Source: an uncultured Corynebacterium sp. (lineage in GTDB: Bacteria; Actinomycetota; Actinomycetes; Mycobacteriales; Mycobacteriaceae). Taken from it: a stretch of DNA of 64,000 nucleotides. This document shows, piece after piece, positions 8,614 through 16,777 of this stretch (its first letter is position 1; every line of letters begins with the position of its first letter). Position numbers and translations under genes: made by a program. The notes beneath the pieces are model-generated. The model worked only from the letters and a program-made list of their open reading frames with translations. It did not search any database and had not been told where the DNA came from. The stretch covers positions 124,001 through 188,000 of the forward strand of contig NZ_CAMIGN010000001.1 of assembly GCF_946221935.1 (NCBI RefSeq), read 5' to 3'.

Positions 8614-10131
8614 ATGAACGACAAGCACAATCCCCAGGGCGCAGACCACAATGCGGATTACGAAAACGCGCAGCAGCATGGCGTTGATCACCACGTCACC
8701 GAGCAAAAGGCGCAGGAAGTAAAAGCTTCGTTGGGGGCTGCGGTAGCTAGCTCCCCGCAGATCGCGGAGCCGAAGAAAGAGAAGAAAGACAACACACACT
8801 GGCTATACATCGGCGTGATCGTCGCCGTGATCGCCGGCATCATTTTCGGTCTCGTGGCACCCGATGTCGCAAAGGGGTTCAAAGAGCTCGGAACCACCTA
8901 CGTCACGCTGATCAAAATGATCATCCCGCCGGTGATCTTCTGCACGATCGTGCTGGGAATTGGCTCGGTGAGGTCTGCGGCGTCAGTAGGCAAAGCAGGA
9001 AGCATGGCACTGGCCTACTTCATCACGATGTCCACCTTCGCCCTCGCAGTAGGCCTAGTCGTGGGAAACCTGCTGCAGCCGGGCGAAGGGCTGAACATTG
9101 GAAATACCGGTGGCTTCGACGCCAAAAAAGGGCAAGAGACCGGGTTCGTGCAAAGCATCATTCCTGAAACCTTCTTCAGCGCCTTCACCTCAGGCAAGAT
9201 TCTGCAGGTACTGCTAATCGCCCTGTTGGTCGGCTTCGCAACGCAATCCATGGGCAAGGCCGGCGAGCCGATCCTGGGCTTCGTGGCCGCTCTGCAGAAG
9301 CTGGTCTTCAAGATCCTGTCCTGGATCCTGTGGCTGGCCCCGATCGGCGCGTTTGGTGCGATGGCTGGCGTAGTCGGCGGCACTGGTATTAAGGCAGTGC
9401 TGCAGCTCGGTATCTTGATCCTAGGTTTCTACATCACCTGCATCATCTTCATCTTCGTGATCCTGGGAACCATCTTGCGAGTCTTCACTGGATTCAATAT
9501 TTTCAAGCTGGTGAAGTACCTGGGGCGCGAGTACCTGCTTATCTTCGCTACCAGCTCCTCTGAGTCCGCGCTGCCGAACCTGATGCGCAAGATGGAACAC
9601 GTCGGCGTGGACAAGTCCACGGTCGGAATCGTCGTGCCGACGGGCTACTCCTTCAACCTGGACGGCACCGCGATTTATCTGACCATGTCAGCCATCTTTA
9701 TTTCGGACGCCATGAACGTGCACCTGAGCATGGGGGATCAGATCAGCTTGCTGATCTTCATGATTATCGCCTCCAAGGGTGCCGCGGGTGTGTCCGGCGC
9801 GGGTATCGCAACCCTGGCTGTCGGTCTGCAATCGCACCGTCCGGAGCTGTTGGACGGCGTGGACATCATCGCTGGCATCGACCGCTTCATGTCTGAGGCC
9901 CGCGCCCTGACCAACTTCTCCGGTAACGCAGTGGCCACTCTGCTGGTTGGCAAGTGGACTCACACCGTGGATAAGGAACAGGTCAAGCGCGTGCTTAACG
10001 GCGAGGATCCATATGTGGAGACTGACGAAGACCACAGCGTCGACCTGAAGTACCCGTCGGTGAAGAACCCAGCTACGGATCACCTGCAGCCGACCCCGCA
10101 GGTAAACCTGGACGACTACCGTCAGCAGTAA
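8614..10131 (+). CDS. Dicarboxylate/amino acid:cation symporter (DAACS family)
   Basis: Secondary transporter of the GltP/DctA family, importing C4-dicarboxylates or acidic amino acids with Na+ or H+. 505 residues, longer than usual because of a hydrophilic N-terminal region of about 60 residues (His/Gln-rich) and a polar C-terminal tail. Family signatures are the serine-rich re-entrant loop TSSSESALPNLMRKM, the GYSFNLDGTAIYLTM motif and the second loop SKGAAGVSGAGIATL. Eight or so membrane helices start near residue 65. The start is the ATG at 8614 with AGGG seven bases upstream. The SSS and NLDGT motifs support transport activity; substrate choice between succinate/malate and glutamate cannot be decided from sequence. 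Confidence 0.9.
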   Translation: MNDKHNPQGADHNADYENAQQHGVDHHVTEQKAQEVKASLGAAVASSPQIAEPKKEKKDNTHWLYIGVIVAVIAGIIFGLVAPDVAKGFKELGTTYVTLIKMIIPPVIFCTIVLGIGSVRSAASVGKAGSMALAYFITMSTFALAVGLVVGNLLQPGEGLNIGNTGGFDAKKGQETGFVQSIIPETFFSAFTSGKILQVLLIALLVGFATQSMGKAGEPILGFVAALQKLVFKILSWILWLAPIGAFGAMAGVVGGTGIKAVLQLGILILGFYITCIIFIFVILGTILRVFTGFNIFKLVKYLGREYLLIFATSSSESALPNLMRKMEHVGVDKSTVGIVVPTGYSFNLDGTAIYLTMSAIFISDAMNVHLSMGDQISLLIFMIIASKGAAGVSGAGIATLAVGLQSHRPELLDGVDIIAGIDRFMSEARALTNFSGNAVATLLVGKWTHTVDKEQVKRVLNGEDPYVETDEDHSVDLKYPSVKNPATDHLQPTPQVNLDDYRQQ

Positions 10132-10146
10132 CTGCAGTCGTGCAAA

Positions 10147-10176
10147 CCCGTCTGCCGCAGAGGTGCGGTGGACGGG
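10147..10176 (+). terminator. Hairpin downstream of the symporter gene
   Basis: CCCGTC-TG-CCGCA-GAGG-TGCGG-TG-GACGGG forms a strong stem with a small internal loop just after the symporter stop. There is no T-run, so it may be an imperfect terminator or a 3' stabiliser. Confidence 0.45.
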
Positions 10177-10208
10177 CACTGCCGTGTAAGGGGGATCACC
10201 GGCAGGGC

Positions 10209-10214
10209 TATACT
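10209..10214 (+). promoter_or_regulatory. Leaderless -10 box (TATACT) for ilvA
   Basis: TATACT is followed by exactly seven bases and then the ATG at 10222; no ribosome-binding site is visible. It favours this start over the upstream extension from 10168. Confidence 0.65.
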
Positions 10215-10221
10215 GAAGCGC

Positions 10222-11793
10222 ATGTCACATGAAGCTTCACAAGCCCCCGCTGCCATGGAATCTGCTGCCACCGGCGCGGACTATCTGAAGAAGATCGTTT
10301 CCGCACCCGTGTACCGCGTGGCCAAAAACACCCCGCTTGAGTACATGGACGCGCTGTCGAAGCGCAGTGGGAACGAAATTCTGGTCAAGCGCGAAGACTT
10401 GCAGCCCGTGCATAGCTTCAAGATCCGCGGCGCATTCAACCGCATGGCACAGCTCACGGAAGAAGAGCGCCGCCGCGGAGTCGTCGCCGCCTCCGCCGGA
10501 AACCATGCACAGGGCGTGGCACTATCCGGCACGGAACTGGGAATCCGCACTGTCATTGTGATGCCGGAGGTCACCCCCAGCATCAAAATCGACGCAGTGC
10601 GCAGCTTCGGTGGGGAAGTACTGTTACACGGCGCTAACTTCGACGAAGCCAAGGCAAAGGCCATGGAACTGTCCGACCAGGAGGGCATGGTCTGGGTCGC
10701 CCCGTTCGACGACGAGGCGGTCATCTCCGGGCAAGGAACCGCTGGTCTCGAAATCTTCCAATCCCGACCGGACGTTGACCGCGTGTTCGTACAGGTCGGC
10801 GGTGGTGGTTTGGCAGCGGGCGTAGCCGTGCTTCTCAAAGAACTGAACCCCAAAATTCAGGTCATCGGAGTGGAGCCGGAGGAATCCGCCTGCCTCACCC
10901 AAGCCCTCGCAGCAGACCAACCCGTTGCCCTCGACCACGTCAGCCTCTTCGCCGAAGGCGTAGCCGTCAAACAAATCGGCGCAGAGACATTCCGCCTCTG
11001 CCGCGACTACCTCGATGACGTGATCACCGTAAGCTCCGACGAGATCAGTGCCGCCATCAAGGACATCTTCGACGACACGCGAGCCATCGCCGAACCCGCC
11101 GGCGCCGTCGCCCTGGCGGGGCTGAAGCGCTATGTTGCTACCCACAAAATTCAAGACGAAACCCTGGCTCACGTCCTCTCCGGTGCGAATGTGAACTTCC
11201 ACTCCCTGCGCTATGTCTCCGAGCGTGCGGAAATCGGTGAGGGTGGCGAGGGCATCTTCGGCGTGACAATTCCCGAGTGCGAAGGTGCGTTCCTCGAGTT
11301 CTGCAAGATCCTCGGCCAGCGTTCCGTCACAGAGTTCAGCTACCGAGTCGGCCAGCGTGGTGGGGAAGAACCAGCCCGAATCTTTGTGGGCGTCAAACTG
11401 AAAAACGGCGAGGAGGAGCGCAAGGGCATCGCCGCGGATCTCAGCAGCGCAGGTTATGGAGTGGTCGACCTCTCCGACGATGACGTCGCCAAGGAACACG
11501 TGCGCTACATGATCGGAGGCACACCCGGTCAGCGCGTTGACGAGACCGCGTATAGTTTTGAATTCCCCGAGCACCCCGGCGCACTACTGCGCTTCCTGGA
11601 AGTGTTGGGAACCCGTTGGAATATCACCGGCTTCCACTACCGCAGTTTCGGCATGGACTACGGTCGCGTGCTGGCGGCGTTTGAGGGCGTATCCGGCGAT
11701 ATCGAGTTCCAAGCACACCTGCAGCAGCTGGGATACCACGCGACCGATGTGACGGATAGCCCGGCGTATAACTTCTTTATCCGCAGCCAATAG
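10222..11793 (+). CDS. ilvA: Biosynthetic threonine dehydratase
   Basis: PLP-dependent deaminase turning threonine into 2-oxobutyrate and ammonia, the first committed step towards isoleucine. 523 residues. The PLP lysine is Lys67 in HSFKIRGAF; phosphate-binding loops are SAGNHAQG and VGGGGLAAG. The catalytic domain ends near residue 350. It is followed by two ACT-like regulatory modules (GVTIPECEGAFLEFCK and EFPEHPGALLRFLE), marking the allosteric, isoleucine-inhibited biosynthetic form rather than the short catabolic TdcB. It stands alone, away from the ilvBNC operon. A separate leaderless promoter suggests independent control. Confidence 0.95.
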   Translation: MSHEASQAPAAMESAATGADYLKKIVSAPVYRVAKNTPLEYMDALSKRSGNEILVKREDLQPVHSFKIRGAFNRMAQLTEEERRRGVVAASAGNHAQGVALSGTELGIRTVIVMPEVTPSIKIDAVRSFGGEVLLHGANFDEAKAKAMELSDQEGMVWVAPFDDEAVISGQGTAGLEIFQSRPDVDRVFVQVGGGGLAAGVAVLLKELNPKIQVIGVEPEESACLTQALAADQPVALDHVSLFAEGVAVKQIGAETFRLCRDYLDDVITVSSDEISAAIKDIFDDTRAIAEPAGAVALAGLKRYVATHKIQDETLAHVLSGANVNFHSLRYVSERAEIGEGGEGIFGVTIPECEGAFLEFCKILGQRSVTEFSYRVGQRGGEEPARIFVGVKLKNGEEERKGIAADLSSAGYGVVDLSDDDVAKEHVRYMIGGTPGQRVDETAYSFEFPEHPGALLRFLEVLGTRWNITGFHYRSFGMDYGRVLAAFEGVSGDIEFQAHLQQLGYHATDVTDSPAYNFFIRSQ

Positions 11794-11815
11794 TGCCGGC
11801 GGGCTGCCGGCAGGC

Positions 11816-11849
11816 ACAGTGGCTAACTAAAGACAGTGGCTAACTAAAG
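11816..11849. repeat. Two 17-bp tandem copies at the end of the ACT-protein gene
   Basis: The unit ACAGTGGCTAACTAAAG is present twice. The right copy contains the last codons and TAG stop of the minus-strand gene (11840-11842); the left copy repeats them outside the frame. Confidence 0.85.
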
Positions 11850-12508
11850 AACGCCCCAAAGATAGCGCCGAGCTGCCGCAGGTGTTCTACCTCGCTAAGT
11901 AGAAAGTCCGGCCCGCCCGGGCGGCCGACTATGAGCAGTAAGTCAGTTCCCTTGATTGGCGTTCCCGCCAACGCGGACTCCATCACAACCCAGTTCTCGG
12001 GAATCCAATCCTCGCGCTCTGGGTTCAACACGCGGGCCTCGGTTAGTGGCGGGTGGTCGAGTTCCAGCCCGTTATCCTCCGGGGCGGCGGAGGAGGCAGC
12101 TACCCGGTGCGTTCGTGGCGACGTATCCAACACCAGCGCCCAGCCCGCCGTCATGGAGCGCGGCAGATCCTGCATCATGATCTCTAGCGCTTCTTGTAGT
12201 TGACGCCGCTTTTCCGCCACTCCAGACAGCATCTGAATCTGGCCACGTCGGTCGATCTTGCCGGAAAAAGGTCTGATCGAATCGACATAGAAGCCATCGA
12301 GCTCCTGCGTGGCGGTGATGAGACTATCCGGCAAATGTCCCGAGGGGATGGAAACGACAATGTCGTCGATGACGGAGTCCGGATCATCCTCCGCTGGTCC
12401 GACGATATCCACGCCGCGAATATCGCCGCCGACAGTCCCGAGTGCCATGGCTAGCAAGCCAAGGGATCCGGGGGAATCAGGCATACGGACACGCATGAGG
12501 AAAGACAT
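11840..12508 (-). CDS. ACT-domain amino acid-binding protein
   Basis: 222 residues, no catalytic domain recognised. The N-terminus is an ACT domain (MRVRMPDSPGSLGLLAMALG...GGDIRGVDIVG) of the kind that binds amino acids. The remainder (QEALEIMMQDLPRSM, then TDLLLIVGRPGGPDFLLSEVEHL) resembles conserved actinobacterial proteins found next to gatC. A sensing or regulatory role is likely but unproven. The start is the ATG at 12508: TAGTAT lies seven bases upstream (12516-12521 on the plus strand), a leaderless arrangement. The longer frame to 12604 would run over the divergent gatC promoter and start and is rejected. Confidence 0.8.
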   Translation of the reverse strand: MSFLMRVRMPDSPGSLGLLAMALGTVGGDIRGVDIVGPAEDDPDSVIDDIVVSIPSGHLPDSLITATQELDGFYVDSIRPFSGKIDRRGQIQMLSGVAEKRRQLQEALEIMMQDLPRSMTAGWALVLDTSPRTHRVAASSAAPEDNGLELDHPPLTEARVLNPEREDWIPENWVVMESALAGTPIKGTDLLLIVGRPGGPDFLLSEVEHLRQLGAIFGAFFS

Positions 12509-12515
12509 GGAACCG

Positions 12516-12564
12516 ATACTAGCGCCACCTGAAGTCCACGGGGGCAGGTTGGCTTGGCTAGAGT
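12516..12564. promoter_or_regulatory. Back-to-back leaderless promoters of the ACT protein gene and gatC
   Basis: On the minus strand TAGTAT (12516-12521) is seven bases before the ATG at 12508. On the plus strand TAGAGT (12559-12564) is seven bases before the ATG at 12572. The two -10 boxes are about 40 bases apart, so their -35 regions overlap. Confidence 0.6.
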
Positions 12565-12571
12565 AGAACCC

Positions 12572-12877
12572 ATGTCTGAGATTTCGCGCGAAGATGTTGC
12601 CCACCTGGCCCGCCTGGCTCGCCTGGACCTAGGGGAACAGGAGTTGGATGAATACGCAGCTCAGATCGATGGAATCGTCGATCACGTTGCAGCGATCAGG
12701 AAGGTGGACACCGAAGGCGTTGAGCCATTGAGCCACCCCACCCAAAACGTTGACGGCGACGTTGCCGTCATGCGTGAAGACGTGGTCGTTCCGAGCCTTA
12801 CGCCCGAGCAGGCACTTGACCAGGCTCCGAAGCAGAGCGAACAGCGCTTCGAGGTGCCGCAGATCCTCGCGGACTAG
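12572..12877 (+). CDS. gatC: Glu-tRNA(Gln)/Asp-tRNA(Asn) amidotransferase subunit C
   Basis: Small subunit that holds GatA and GatB together in the GatCAB transamidosome. 101 residues, typical. Begins MSEISREDVAHLARLARLDL, the usual GatC N-terminal helix, and contains VEPLSHPT and the C-terminal REDVV motif, with a tail ending FEVPQILAD. The ATG at 12572 is chosen because TAGAGT lies seven bases upstream. gatA follows after 75 bp in the same direction; gatB is 4.7 kb further on, so the three subunits are not in one operon. Confidence 0.96.
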   Translation: MSEISREDVAHLARLARLDLGEQELDEYAAQIDGIVDHVAAIRKVDTEGVEPLSHPTQNVDGDVAVMREDVVVPSLTPEQALDQAPKQSEQRFEVPQILAD

Positions 12878-12952
12878 CCACAACGCCAACAGACCGTTTA
12901 GAACCCGTTAGAACAACGAACGTTAGAGAAATAAGGAACTGTAGGAACACTC

Positions 12953-14455
12953 ATGGCTGAGAACAAGTACATCGTCGGTTCCCGGGATGACTCGGACTTC
13001 ACCACCTGGACCGCCGCGGAATTGGCGGAGAAGATTCACGCGCGCGAGATCAGCTCCCAGGAGGTTACCCAGGCTCACCTGGACCGCATCGGTGAGATTG
13101 ACGGGGATATCAACGCGTTCCTGCACGTTGGTCCCGACGAGGCTCTCGCCGCAGCCGCGAATGTCGACGAGGCGCTGGCCGCAGGCGATCAGCCGACCAG
13201 CAAGCTGGCGGGCGTGCCGCTGGCGCTGAAGGACGTGTTCACCACCATGGACGCGCCGACCACCTGTGCATCGAAGATGCTCGAGGGCTACATGAGCCCC
13301 TATGACGCGACCGTCACCATGCGCCTGCGCGCAGCGGGTATCCCGATCCTGGGCAAGACCAACATGGACGAGTTCGCCATGGGCTCCTCCACGGAAAACT
13401 CCGCATACGGTCCGACCAAGAACCCCTACGACCTGGAGCGCACTCCGGGCGGCTCCGGTGGTGGCTCGTCCGCAGCTCTGGCTGCAGGCATGGCTCCACT
13501 AGCTATCGGCACGGACACCGGTGGTTCGATCCGCCAACCCGCCGCACTGACCAACACCGTGGGCGTGAAGCCCACCTATGGCACCGTTTCCCGCTATGGC
13601 CTGGTGGCTTGCGCTTCCTCTCTGGATCAGGGCGGCCCGACGGCGCGTACGGTACTGGACACCGCGCTGCTGCACGAGGTTATTGCAGGGCATGACGCCA
13701 ACGACTCCACCTCCTCCACCCACGCCGTCGCACCGGTCGTCGAGGCCGCAAAGCAGGGCGCTTCCGGAGACCTCAATGGGGTGAAGCTCGGTGTAGTTAA
13801 GCAGTTCGAGCGAGCTGAAGCTTTCCAGCCCGGCGTGCTGGAGGCATACCACGCCAACTTGGAACAGTTGAAGTCTCAGGGCGCTGAACTGGTGGAAGTT
13901 GATTGCCCGAACTTCGACCATGCCATGAACGCCTACTACCTGATCCTGCCTTGTGAGGTCAGCTCCAACCTGGCTCGTTTCGACGGCATGCGCTACGGCC
14001 AGCGCCGGGGAGACGACGGTACCCGCTCCGCCGACCAGGTGATGAGCCTGACCCGCGCCGAGGGCTTCGGCTCCGAGGTGAAGCGCCGCATCATGCTGGG
14101 AACCTACGCCCTGTCCGTTGGCTACTACGACGCGTACTACCTGCAGGCGCAGCGCGTACGTAACCTGATCTCTCAGGACTTCGCCAAGGCCTATGAGCAG
14201 GTCGACGCTATCGTCGCACCGGTTACCCCGTCCACCGCATTCAAGCTGGGGGAGAAGGTCGACGATCCGTTGGCAATGTACATGTTTGACCTGTTTACCC
14301 TGCCGCTGAACCTGGCGGGTGTATGCGGCATGTCCGTGCCCGGTGGCTTTGCAAGCGATTCCGGCCTGCCGACCGGTCTGCAGATCATGGGCCCGGCACA
14401 TGGCGACGACCGTCTGTACCGCGTCGGCGCCGCTTTCGAAGCCGGCCGCGCCTAA
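12953..14455 (+). CDS. gatA: Glu-tRNA(Gln) amidotransferase subunit A (amidase)
   Basis: Releases ammonia from glutamine (or asparagine); the ammonia is channelled to GatB, which amidates Glu-tRNA(Gln). 500 residues. Amidase-signature family with the Ser-cisSer-Lys triad visible: Lys93 in PLALKDVF, Ser168 in TPGGSGGGSSAA, Ser192 in TDTGGSIRQPA. Spacing matches characterised GatA proteins. Start ATG at 12953 with a GGA-containing site upstream, so unlike gatC it has a translated leader and is likely co-transcribed with it. A terminator follows at 14523. Confidence 0.97.
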   Translation: MAENKYIVGSRDDSDFTTWTAAELAEKIHAREISSQEVTQAHLDRIGEIDGDINAFLHVGPDEALAAAANVDEALAAGDQPTSKLAGVPLALKDVFTTMDAPTTCASKMLEGYMSPYDATVTMRLRAAGIPILGKTNMDEFAMGSSTENSAYGPTKNPYDLERTPGGSGGGSSAALAAGMAPLAIGTDTGGSIRQPAALTNTVGVKPTYGTVSRYGLVACASSLDQGGPTARTVLDTALLHEVIAGHDANDSTSSTHAVAPVVEAAKQGASGDLNGVKLGVVKQFERAEAFQPGVLEAYHANLEQLKSQGAELVEVDCPNFDHAMNAYYLILPCEVSSNLARFDGMRYGQRRGDDGTRSADQVMSLTRAEGFGSEVKRRIMLGTYALSVGYYDAYYLQAQRVRNLISQDFAKAYEQVDAIVAPVTPSTAFKLGEKVDDPLAMYMFDLFTLPLNLAGVCGMSVPGGFASDSGLPTGLQIMGPAHGDDRLYRVGAAFEAGRA

Positions 14456-14522
14456 GCGTGCCTAAGCACGCCGAAACTGGCCATTGACTGGCGGCTAGCC
14501 GTCTAGCTTTCGGCTTGCTTTC

Positions 14523-14545
14523 AGCTAGCTTTTAGCTAGCTTTTT
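14523..14545 (+). terminator. Rho-independent terminator after gatA
   Basis: AGCTAGCT, a TTT loop, AGCTAGCT and a T-run. The surrounding 60 bases repeat short CTAGC/GCTTT motifs. Confidence 0.75.
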
Positions 14546-14590
14546 GGCGGGGCGGGATCCGCCCATAGCCGCACGCGTATGGTGGGAGTC

Positions 14591-15274
14591 ATGGGTAAGC
14601 TTCCCGAACTTTACACAGGCGATGGTTTCGTCGAAGACCCCGACGGCTCCCGCCGCTGGGGTGTGCTCGGCGCCGCGGGGCTGTTTCTCGTCACTGACGA
14701 CCGCCACGTTCTGATGCAGCACCGCGCCAAGTGGACGAACCGTGGCGGAACCTGGGCTCTGCCTGGGGGAGCGATCGACGTCGGCGAGTCACCCACCGAC
14801 GGCGCCCTACGAGAAACGTGGGAAGAAACAGGCGTGGGGGCGTCAGCAATAAAGGTCCACCAAGAAATCGTGACCTCGACCGTGCCTGTCAAGAAGGCGT
14901 ACTGCCGCCTTCCAGTTCGCGAAGAAGAACGGCACCTCTTTGCGGGGATTGAAAAGATCATCGAGCGCAACGGGGATCCCCGCCAAGCCCTGCAGGACTT
15001 TCCGGTTCGGCACCCTAGCCTGGACGCCGACTTGGAGGCTCACGGCATCTTCGGACTCGGAGGCACGTTCTGGTGGCAGTACGTCAACCCGGAGATCACT
15101 GAGTGGACGTACACCACTGTCCTAGCCACCTGCGCCGAGCACCTGGAACTTCATCCGACCGCCGAATCGCTGGAGCTGCTGTGGCAACCCATTGACCGGT
15201 TGGAGGAGCTGCCGCTCATGCCGGAGTTTCAAACAAGTTTGTCTGCTTTGAGGGCGGCAGTAGACTCACTGTAA
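14591..15274 (+). CDS. Nudix hydrolase
   Basis: Hydrolyses a nucleoside-diphosphate-linked compound; substrate unknown. 227 residues. A complete Nudix box is seen: GGAIDVGES followed by GALRETWEETGV, giving G-x5-E-x7-REtwEEtG. The C-terminal half is longer than in MutT-type enzymes. The frame also opens at 14579, but TATGGT ends seven bases before the ATG at 14591, so the leaderless start is preferred. The stop codon is followed at once by the GTG of the MFS transporter gene. Confidence 0.88.
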   Translation: MGKLPELYTGDGFVEDPDGSRRWGVLGAAGLFLVTDDRHVLMQHRAKWTNRGGTWALPGGAIDVGESPTDGALRETWEETGVGASAIKVHQEIVTSTVPVKKAYCRLPVREEERHLFAGIEKIIERNGDPRQALQDFPVRHPSLDADLEAHGIFGLGGTFWWQYVNPEITEWTYTTVLATCAEHLELHPTAESLELLWQPIDRLEELPLMPEFQTSLSALRAAVDSL

Positions 15275-16711
15275 GTGAACGCACAGCAGCTCCCACCCAC
15301 ACACCGCACTCGCTCTGCAGAAGAAACCTATCCCGCACTGCCTCTGCCGCTGTCACAGGCGTGGCGCGCCCTCGTGGCGTTGTGTATCGGGTTTTTCATG
15401 ATCCTGCTGGATCAGACGATCGTGGCCGTCGCCACGCCAGCATTCCAAGTAGACCTGCATGCCGACTACGGGCAGGTGCTGTGGGTCACCAGCGCTTATT
15501 TGTTGACATTCGCAGTGCCCCTGATGGTCACCGGCCGGCTAGGCGACCGCTTCGGGCCAAAGAACCTATATATAGCGGGCATGACGATCTTCACCCTCTC
15601 GTCATTGGCCTGCGGCCTGGCGGGCAGTATCGAAATGCTGATTGCCGCCCGCGCCGTGCAGGGTATCGGCGGGTCACTTTTGACACCGCAGACCATGAGC
15701 GTGATCAACCGTATCTTCCCGCGCGACAAGCGCGGCGCAGCATTGGGTATCTGGGGTGCGACGGCAGGAATTTCCACGCTCGCCGGGCCGCTGCTCGGCG
15801 GCTTCATTACGGAGTACGCCACGTGGCACTGGGTGTTCTTTATCAATGTGCCGATCGGCGTGCTGTCCGTAGTAATGGTTGCCCGGTGGGTGCCGCGCTT
15901 CCGGCCGACGCGCGACCGCATTAATGTGCCGTCGATCCTGCTTTCCATGGTGGCGATGACGATGGTGATCTACGGCATCCAGGAAGGCGACCCCGCCGGC
16001 TGGGCTCCGTGGATTTGGGCGCTGCTGGTCGGCGGCGTGGCGATGATGATCGCCTTTGTCTGGCTGCAATCCTGCCTGTCCGCGGGCAGCGCGTTGGTAC
16101 CCATCGCGCTGTTTACCCGTCGCCATTTTGCCTTCGGTAACGCTTCGATTTTCACTATGGGGTTCACCATCGCCGGCATGATGGTTCCGGTGATGTTGTT
16201 CCTGCAGGAAGTCCATCGCTTCGGTCCAATGAAAGCCTCCTTCGTTGTAACTCCCATGGCCATCATCGCGGGGGTGATGGCGCCATTCGTCGGCAGGCTT
16301 GTTGACCGCTACGATCCCCGGCGTTTCGCCGTGTTGGGGTTCTGCTTGATGGCCATTGGAGTGGCCGCGCTGGCGCTGTCCATGCGACCCGAGCGCCCGC
16401 TGTGGATGATCATCGGATCATTCGTGATCCTGGGCTTTGGCAATGCTTTTGTCTGGGCGCCGAACTCCACCGCCACACTGCGAGACCTGCCGCCGCAGTT
16501 CGCCGGCGCGGGCTCCGGAATGTACAACGCCACCAGGCAGCTCGGTGCAGTCACCGGCGCTGCGGTGATCGCCGCGGTCGTGCAAGCACGCGTTAGCGTA
16601 GTCGGCCCCCAAGCCTTCGGAGAATCACTGCTACCCGCGGTAGTCATGCTCATCCTCGGCGCACTGGCTTCCAGCATGGCTCGGCAAGAGGCGAGTCACG
16701 GAGACGCGTAG
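15275..16711 (+). CDS. MFS drug-exporter-like transporter (DHA2/EmrB type)
   Basis: Proton-driven efflux protein of the 14-helix drug:H+ antiporter family; substrate unknown. 478 residues. Motif D1 is LLDQTIVAVATP in helix 1, motif A is GRLGDRFGPKNLY after helix 2, and motif C-like GIWGATAGISTLAGPLLGG is in helix 5. The GTG start directly follows the Nudix stop with no gap. TAGACT (15261-15266) lies eight bases before it, so it may have its own leaderless promoter inside the Nudix gene as well as being translated from the joint mRNA. Confidence 0.88.
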   Translation: MNAQQLPPTHRTRSAEETYPALPLPLSQAWRALVALCIGFFMILLDQTIVAVATPAFQVDLHADYGQVLWVTSAYLLTFAVPLMVTGRLGDRFGPKNLYIAGMTIFTLSSLACGLAGSIEMLIAARAVQGIGGSLLTPQTMSVINRIFPRDKRGAALGIWGATAGISTLAGPLLGGFITEYATWHWVFFINVPIGVLSVVMVARWVPRFRPTRDRINVPSILLSMVAMTMVIYGIQEGDPAGWAPWIWALLVGGVAMMIAFVWLQSCLSAGSALVPIALFTRRHFAFGNASIFTMGFTIAGMMVPVMLFLQEVHRFGPMKASFVVTPMAIIAGVMAPFVGRLVDRYDPRRFAVLGFCLMAIGVAALALSMRPERPLWMIIGSFVILGFGNAFVWAPNSTATLRDLPPQFAGAGSGMYNATRQLGAVTGAAVIAAVVQARVSVVGPQAFGESLLPAVVMLILGALASSMARQEASHGDA

Positions 16712-16764
16712 GCGTCCATAGGCGTACATTCCCTTGCCGTCCGGCAGATCCGACGCCATATCGC

Positions 16765-16770
16765 TAAACT
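16765..16770 (+). promoter_or_regulatory. Leaderless -10 box (TAAACT) for pfkA
   Basis: Exactly seven bases before the ATG at 16778, with no ribosome-binding site in between. Confidence 0.6.
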
Positions 16771-16777
16771 TTGAAGC

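Noticed and set aside
12509..12604. N-terminal extension of the ACT protein to 12604
   Set aside because: It would overlap the divergent gatC start and both -10 boxes, and the ACT domain begins directly after the ATG at 12508.
13499..14401. 300-codon open frame opposite gatA
   Set aside because: Entirely within gatA, whose catalytic residues are all in place.
14452..14522. CTAGC/GCTTT repeats after gatA as a mobile element end
   Set aside because: They are best explained by the adjacent terminator stem and local slippage; no second end was found.
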